The notes under the pieces are model-generated. The model ran no database searches. It had not been told where the DNA came from and saw only the letters and a list, made by a program, of their open reading frames with translations. From an uncultured Bacteroidales bacterium (GTDB taxonomy: Bacteria > Bacteroidota > Bacteroidia > Bacteroidales > G3-4614): a stretch of DNA of 60,384 nt. Each line of letters starts with the position of its first letter. The first letter of the stretch is position 1. Location: positions 1 to 60,384 of the forward strand of contig CASFRS010000010.1 of the NCBI GenBank assembly GCA_949297125.1, written 5' to 3'. Both the position numbers and the translations under genes were made by a program. Below, in pieces: positions 55,663-60,384 of this stretch.

Positions 55663-57348
55663 TCAGCGCTTACCCTCCCCTTTTGCGGGCTCGAGCAGCG
55701 ATTTGTAACGGACCGGGTCATTCAGCAGCTTCACCCCCTCGGCAGCATACGCATCATCCTTCAGCACCTGCCTTATAGCCCCTTCGTTAAGATAATAACG
55801 GTGTATGATAGAAGCCACGACAGCCTCCCGCAAGTCTTTCTCGAAAGTAACAAGGTCCTTGTCTATATCGTGGGCAAGCTGCTTTTCAAGCAGGGCGAAC
55901 GTTTCGGCCGCCTCATCCATATACCCCTCGAAGTCGGCCACCTCCTTGAGTTCCGACAGGAGCTTGTCGCTGTTACGGTCATAATCAAAGCCGCGTTCCT
56001 TCACAAACGCCTTGAACGCCTCATAATCGGCATCGGTAAAGACAAACTCGTCAACCGGGGCAATCGTCGGGTGCTTCACTCGGTAGTCCGATACGAAATC
56101 GAAAATAACCAGGTCGCGCATCATGTAATAGATAATATTGCTCTCCTTCTCCGCGGGGATAACCACATCGGGGACAATCCCCCCTCCGTCGCGCACCACG
56201 CGTCCGGCAGCCGTCCTGAACTCGTTGGTAGCAGAATCGGGAATCCTCTCCGCGCTGCCGTCGTTGTTGCGGTGCGAATAGTCGATAGCCTGAATCAGGC
56301 GTCCGCTCGGGATATAATATTTCGATGTGGTAACTTTCAGTATCCCGCCGTACGGGAGCGGGCGCGTCGACTGCACCAGCCCCTTGCCGTAAGTCCTTTC
56401 CCCTACTATAACCGCGCGGTCCATATCCTGCAACGCCCCCGAAACTATTTCCGAGGCCGAAGCCGACTCTCCGTTTACCAGCACCACGAGCGGCATATCC
56501 CCGGCAACCGGTTTCTGCGTGGTTTTATACACCCTGTCCCACTGCTTCACCTTGCCGCGCGTTTCAAGCACGGTTTTCCCTTTCGGGACAAACAGGTTCA
56601 CCACCTCAATAGCCTCGTCGAGAATCCCGCCGGGGTTATCCCTCAAATCGAGGACAAGCGAAACAATCCCCTTGTTCTGCATCAGGTCGGTAAGGGCGGC
56701 CTTGACCTCGTCGGCAGCCTTGTCGTTGAAGTTGGTAAGGTAAATATACCCCACCCCGTCGGCTATAACGCCATAGTAGGAGACCGCCGGGATATATATC
56801 TTCTTGCGCGTAACGGGGACGGTCAGGACCCCTTCCGTACCCGGTCGCGAAACCGAGACCTTTACTACCGTGTTGGTCTTCCCTTTCAGCTTGTTGCTGA
56901 CATATTCCGTATCGCGGCCCACTACGCGTTCGCCGTCGACGGCCACAATAACGTCGCCCACGCGCAGGCCGTCGGTATACGCCGGATTACCGGCATAGAC
57001 ATCCGATATATACACCAGCGAATCGTCGCGCAGCCCTATCAGCGCACCTATACCGGCATACTCCCCGGTAGTTATGAACTTCATGTCGTCGCGCCTCTCC
57101 TCGGGAATATAGTTCGTAAACGGGTCGAGCGAATAGAGCATCGCCCTGATGCCGTTCCCGATAACCTTGTCGGCATCTATCGAATCGACGTAGAACGTAT
57201 TCAGTTCCTTTACTATCGTGTTGAAGACCTCCACGTTCTTCATCAAATCGAAATCCCTCTTGTCGGCCGAAGCCGGGACAAAAGCCGAGAATGCAACTAC
57301 ACACAGCGAAACGCGCAACGCGGCGCGGCTAAAAAGTTTACAGGACAT
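55663..57348 (-). CDS. C-terminal processing peptidase (S41/CtpA family)
   Basis: This 561-residue protein has a signal peptide (to about residue 28). A PDZ domain follows (GIGALIGLRDDSLVYISDVYAGNPAYTDGLRVGDVIVAVDG), then the S41 catalytic core with GIVSLVLDLRDNPGG. The serine and lysine dyad is Ser297 in NGESASASEI and Lys322 in GERTYGKGLVQ. It should act in the periplasm on protein C-termini or unfolded proteins. The C-terminal 150 residues are helical and typical of Bacteroidetes forms. It is followed by the Nudix gene. Confidence 0.94.
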   Translation of the reverse strand: MSCKLFSRAALRVSLCVVAFSAFVPASADKRDFDLMKNVEVFNTIVKELNTFYVDSIDADKVIGNGIRAMLYSLDPFTNYIPEERRDDMKFITTGEYAGIGALIGLRDDSLVYISDVYAGNPAYTDGLRVGDVIVAVDGERVVGRDTEYVSNKLKGKTNTVVKVSVSRPGTEGVLTVPVTRKKIYIPAVSYYGVIADGVGYIYLTNFNDKAADEVKAALTDLMQNKGIVSLVLDLRDNPGGILDEAIEVVNLFVPKGKTVLETRGKVKQWDRVYKTTQKPVAGDMPLVVLVNGESASASEIVSGALQDMDRAVIVGERTYGKGLVQSTRPLPYGGILKVTTSKYYIPSGRLIQAIDYSHRNNDGSAERIPDSATNEFRTAAGRVVRDGGGIVPDVVIPAEKESNIIYYMMRDLVIFDFVSDYRVKHPTIAPVDEFVFTDADYEAFKAFVKERGFDYDRNSDKLLSELKEVADFEGYMDEAAETFALLEKQLAHDIDKDLVTFEKDLREAVVASIIHRYYLNEGAIRQVLKDDAYAAEGVKLLNDPVRYKSLLEPAKGEGKR

Positions 57349-57582
57349 AACAAAAAAATAATCTGCAAAAACGGGAGGAAAAAGGCGAAAGCGGAAAAAC
57401 AGGCATGCCCTGTTTCCTGCCGTGCCCGGCTCCGTTCCCGACGCATTAAAAATTACAGAATGCTAAGGTAATCAATACAGGCGGTAAATATAATACGTTT
57501 TAAACAATTTAGCTAAAACGGCGCCCAAAACAACAAAAAGCAACAAAACCCTCCCCTGCCGCATCCCTCCGTACAACAACAG

Positions 57583-57618
57583 GGAGGGCGGCCAAAGATA
57601 GCTCCTTGGCCGCCCTCC
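57583..57618 (-). terminator. Hairpin after the small lipoprotein gene
   Basis: GGAGGGCGGCCAA (57583-57595) pairs perfectly with TTGGCCGCCCTCC (57606-57618). It lies 28 bp behind the lipoprotein stop. The rest of 57349-57646 is AT-rich and without clear features. Confidence 0.8.
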
Positions 57619-57646
57619 TGCCTGAAGGCCTGTCGGCACGGGATTG

Positions 57647-58006
57647 TCATCCGCGCACATATACCTCGGCATACTCTATACCGTCCGAATCGTAGAGGTA
57701 CATTGTATTGCCGTCTATGGAAACGAAGCAACTGTCTACTTCGCCATCGCTCGAGAGGAAGCTGATAGTACCGGCCTTCTCGTCGTACGCGTAGGTAAAC
57801 GGCTCATACACCCCTTCCGACTCATAGATCCATGCTCCCGTTCCGTCGGCATTGAACACGTACTTGTCTTCATTCCGATTCCCCTCATAATACCACGTGC
57901 CGACAATCTTTTCAGATGCGGTTTCGTCGTCGTCCTTGCACCCGGTAAGATTGACGGTAAGCGCCGCAACAAAAATTACAAACAAAATAGATTTAAAACT
58001 TCTCAT
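57647..58006 (-). CDS. Small lipoprotein of lipocalin-like type
   Basis: This 119-residue protein has a lipobox LTGC (Cys23) followed by KDDDE, an acidic region typical of Bacteroidetes surface lipoproteins. The mature part begins ASEKIVGTWYYEGNRNEDKYVFNADGTGAWIYE. That resembles the 'G.W....' opening of lipocalin-like DUFs, which fold as short beta barrels. Its function is not known. It is 82 bp downstream of the second LRR gene on the same strand and may be cotranscribed with it. Confidence 0.75.
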   Translation of the reverse strand: MRSFKSILFVIFVAALTVNLTGCKDDDETASEKIVGTWYYEGNRNEDKYVFNADGTGAWIYESEGVYEPFTYAYDEKAGTISFLSSDGEVDSCFVSIDGNTMYLYDSDGIEYAEVYVRG

Positions 58007-58088
58007 AATAAAAACACGGTTTAGGTTAATAATTCAGGTTAATATTCATGTTGTCTTCAAGTAGAATCATGCCTTTATGTACCGCCTG

Positions 58089-60296
58089 CTACATCGCCGT
58101 TTTGTACGCCGCGTTGCCGCACCTTACAATATAGAGTTTCCCTGCCTGCGCGGGAATCTCTGTCCGGCCGCCGGAGGCCGTACCGCCGTATACCTGTACA
58201 CCGTCGGCGGTATAGACGGCTATCGGCGTCCCTGCCGCGGCATTCTCGACAACTATGCGCCCTGCGGCTGCGTATACCTTTGCGGAAGCCGTTGCATCGG
58301 CCGCAATCTCCCCGCTTCCGGCAAAATCGGTCTCCACTATATTGAAGAACTCTTTCCAGCCGTCGGCTGCCCTGTAATCATCGGCCGTCCCTTCCGGCAC
58401 ATTGAGCGCACAGGCATTTTTATCGACACCGTAAAAACTATATGCTCCACATACAGGCGGGAGCGTTGCAAGGGAGTTTATTTCGGCAAGGCTGCGGCAA
58501 CCGTAAAAAGCATAATCGCCTATTGTTTCTAATCCGCTGCCGAGCGTTACAGACTCGAGGCTGCTGCAATAGTAAAAAGCTCTATCGCCTATCGAAGTAA
58601 CGGTATATGTAATCCCACCGTTTTCCACGGTTGCGGGGATTGTTATATCGCCCGTATACTCTCCGGCTAATACCGTTGCAATATTCCCTTGCGGGGAAGT
58701 CTGGGCACTGTATTTTATGCCTCCCGATATAAAATATTCATAGAAGAACTCTTTCCAGACATCGGCCGTTTTATATGCCTCTTCCGTCCCTTCCGGCACG
58801 CTAAGGGTACAGTTGCTTATATCGACATAGGCAAAGCAATCCTGTCCGCATACGGGCGGTACCGTAGCACGGCAGGTTATTTCGGCAAGGCTGCCGCAAC
58901 CCATAAAAGCTTCATCGCCTATTGTTTCTAATCCGCTGCCGAGCGTTACCGACTCAAGGCTGGCGCAACCGGAAAATGTATTTTCCCCTATCGAAACAAC
59001 CCCGTCGGGAATATCTATGGAGGCAAGACTGCTGCAATCGGAAAAAGCATAATCGCCTATCGAAGTAATCCCATCCGGAATATCGACCGACTCAAGCCTG
59101 CCGCAACTGGAAAAAGCATAATCGCCTATCGAAACAACTCCGTCGGGGATATTTATCGATTTAAGGTTTATGCAACTCATAAAAGCATAATCGCCTATTG
59201 TTTCTAATCCGCTGCCGAGCGTTACCGACTCAAGGCTGAAGCAATCGGAAAAAGCACTCTCCCCTATCGAAACAACCCCATCGGGGATATCGATAGAGGT
59301 AAGACCGCAACCCATAAAAGCTCTATACTCTATCGAAGTAACTCCGTTGGGGATATCGACGGAAGTAAGGCTGCTGCACATGGCAAAAGCTGCATCGCCT
59401 ATCGAAACAACCCCGTCGGGGATATCGACGGAGACAAGGTCGCTGCACTCGGCAAAAGCATAGCCCTTTATCGACGTAACGGTGTATGTAATCCCCCCGT
59501 TTTCCACGGTTGCGGGGATTGTTATACCGCCCCTATAATCCCCTCCGGCTACTACCATGGCAATATTCCCCTGCGAAGAAGTCAGAGCTCCGTATCTTAT
59601 ACCTCCCGACATAAAATATTCATATAAGAACTCTTTCCAGACATCGGCCGTTTTATATGCCTCTTCCGCCCATTCCGGCACGCTAAGGGTACAGTTGCTT
59701 ATATCGACATCGGCAAAGCAATCCTGCCCGCATACGGGCGGTACCGTAGCACGGCAGGTTATTTCGGCAAGGCTGCTGCAACCTTCAAAAGCCCAATCGC
59801 CTATTGTTTCTAATCCGCTGCCGAGCGTTACCGACTCAAGGCCGCTGCAATAGCAAAAAGCGCCATCCCCTAATGAAGTAACCCCGTCGGGGATATCGAC
59901 GGAGGTAAGGCTGCTGCATTCGGTAAAAGCATAATCGCCTATCGAGACTACCCCGTCGGGAATATCAATGGAAGCAAGGCTGCTGCAACCAATAAAAGCA
60001 GAATTTCCTATCGAAATGACCCCGTCGGGAATATCGACGGAGGTAAGGTCGCTGCAATAGGAAAAACCCCCTATCTTTGTAACGGTATACGTATCCCCCC
60101 CATACTCCACGGTTGCGGGAATTGAAACATCCACGACATATTTATTGTCTACGGACGTTACCTCTACGGTTTTATCGGCTTCGGACGTAATATAGTAATA
60201 AATCCCGTCCGCTTCAAAAATGCCGTAGGCCGATGCACCCGGCGACACAAAAAGCGCTGCCGCCGCCAGCAAAACTTTTATAAAACTTTTCATCAT
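58089..60296 (-). CDS. BspA-like leucine-rich repeat surface protein (LRR_5)
   Basis: This 735-residue exported protein (signal peptide to about residue 23, PGASA) carries three cap-plus-LRR modules. Each has a beta-rich cap (such as GGIRYGALTSSQGNIAMVVAGGDYRGGITIPATVENGGITYTVTSI) followed by about 23-residue 'L.SVDIPDGV.SIG..AF..CS' repeats. The C-terminal 60 residues are about 70% identical by eye to those of the LRR protein at 15371-17497 and look like a T9SS-type sorting tail. Two in-frame direct repeats of about 200 bp, 882 bp apart (58720-58950 and 59602-59832), lie within it. The ATG at 60296 (or 60293) was chosen because the longer frame begins with TTG. A probable adhesin. Confidence 0.88.
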   Translation of the reverse strand: MMKSFIKVLLAAAALFVSPGASAYGIFEADGIYYYITSEADKTVEVTSVDNKYVVDVSIPATVEYGGDTYTVTKIGGFSYCSDLTSVDIPDGVISIGNSAFIGCSSLASIDIPDGVVSIGDYAFTECSSLTSVDIPDGVTSLGDGAFCYCSGLESVTLGSGLETIGDWAFEGCSSLAEITCRATVPPVCGQDCFADVDISNCTLSVPEWAEEAYKTADVWKEFLYEYFMSGGIRYGALTSSQGNIAMVVAGGDYRGGITIPATVENGGITYTVTSIKGYAFAECSDLVSVDIPDGVVSIGDAAFAMCSSLTSVDIPNGVTSIEYRAFMGCGLTSIDIPDGVVSIGESAFSDCFSLESVTLGSGLETIGDYAFMSCINLKSINIPDGVVSIGDYAFSSCGRLESVDIPDGITSIGDYAFSDCSSLASIDIPDGVVSIGENTFSGCASLESVTLGSGLETIGDEAFMGCGSLAEITCRATVPPVCGQDCFAYVDISNCTLSVPEGTEEAYKTADVWKEFFYEYFISGGIKYSAQTSPQGNIATVLAGEYTGDITIPATVENGGITYTVTSIGDRAFYYCSSLESVTLGSGLETIGDYAFYGCRSLAEINSLATLPPVCGAYSFYGVDKNACALNVPEGTADDYRAADGWKEFFNIVETDFAGSGEIAADATASAKVYAAAGRIVVENAAAGTPIAVYTADGVQVYGGTASGGRTEIPAQAGKLYIVRCGNAAYKTAM

Positions 60297-60363
60297 AAAC
60301 AATCAAAAATTTTAATCGACACTATTATATATGTTAAGGTTATATCCACAATTGCACTTATAT

Positions 60364-60384
60364 TGTGTTTCTCTTAACAAGAGA
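60364..60384 (-). repeat. Inverted-repeat-like site upstream of the second LRR gene (cut by the window edge)
   Basis: The last 21 bases match the inverted-repeat arm at 15281-15301 at 17 of 21 positions and share the TCTCTT-NNN-AAGAGA core. It lies about 65 bp before the start codon of the second LRR gene, the same distance as the arm before the first. Its partner and promoter would be beyond the window. Confidence 0.6.

Noticed and set aside
57396..57415. AAACAGG/CCTGTTT hairpin upstream of the S41 gene
   Set aside because: A short stem without T tract and not at a gene end or promoter; too weak to call.

Overview
The window looks like a chromosomal segment of a Bacteroidales-type Bacteroidetes. 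Four things point there. Promoters follow the TTTG-N19/20-TAnnTTTG pattern. Shine-Dalgarno sequences are largely absent before start codons. Typical gene content is present: a DUF3467 protein, an ftsX-DUF3098-uppP-truB-queA cluster, an OMP_b-brl_3-type TonB-dependent protein, the NagB/PIG-L fusion and BspA-like leucine-rich repeat proteins. C-terminal domains resembling type IX secretion tails occur on three secreted proteins. A Rikenellaceae/Alistipes-like host is plausible but cannot be fixed from the sequence alone.

Layout. 175-6482 (minus) is a metabolic and housekeeping run: NfnA-like and GltD/NfnB-like flavoproteins, TcdA, LolD, a DUF3467 protein, CysS and a SIMPL-domain protein. It is divergent from metK (plus), which has a perfect promoter and a SAM-II-type riboswitch. 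After metK lies a 75-bp tandem array, then an apparent operon of a CPA2 antiporter, a lysyl-endopeptidase-like secreted protease and a small beta-barrel protein. Next come a BspA-like LRR gene behind an apparently invertible promoter, gyrB and a TonB-dependent outer-membrane protein. 22.3-30.4 kb holds adenine deaminase, the NagB/PIG-L fusion, a canonical nagB, an SDR epimerase and nadB. 30.6-46.4 kb is one long minus-strand block: an exosortase-like protein, folK, queA, truB, uppP, DUF3098, ftsX, an outer-membrane barrel plus large TPR protein pair, and a complete RND efflux system. 46.9-49.1 kb is a peroxide-response module (oxyR, peroxiredoxin, thioredoxin). 49.2-57.3 kb holds a TIGR01777 epimerase, a U32 peptidase-like RNA-modification protein, mutS, a glycosyltransferase, a Nudix protein and a CtpA-type protease. 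The window ends with a small lipoprotein and a second BspA-like LRR gene.

Most interesting structure. (1) A perfect 21-bp inverted repeat (15112-15132 / 15281-15301) encloses a consensus promoter that points at the LRR gene. This is the architecture of a phase-variable invertible promoter, and a related site lies in front of the second LRR gene at the window edge. (2) A dispersed repeat of about 80 bp carries a full promoter. It occurs at 8.6, 26.3 (two copies) and 46.6 kb, each time facing the gene it precedes, and its predicted 5'-UTR hairpin shows compensatory changes. The 75-bp tandem array after metK is a related variant whose internal copies have lost the TA of the -7 box. (3) An exosortase/archaeosortase-like protein keeps its Cys/Arg/His triad but has no visible partner. 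(4) The NagB domain of the NagB/PIG-L fusion has lost three catalytic residues that the neighbouring nagB keeps. No tRNA, rRNA, CRISPR array, insertion sequence or recombinase gene was seen.
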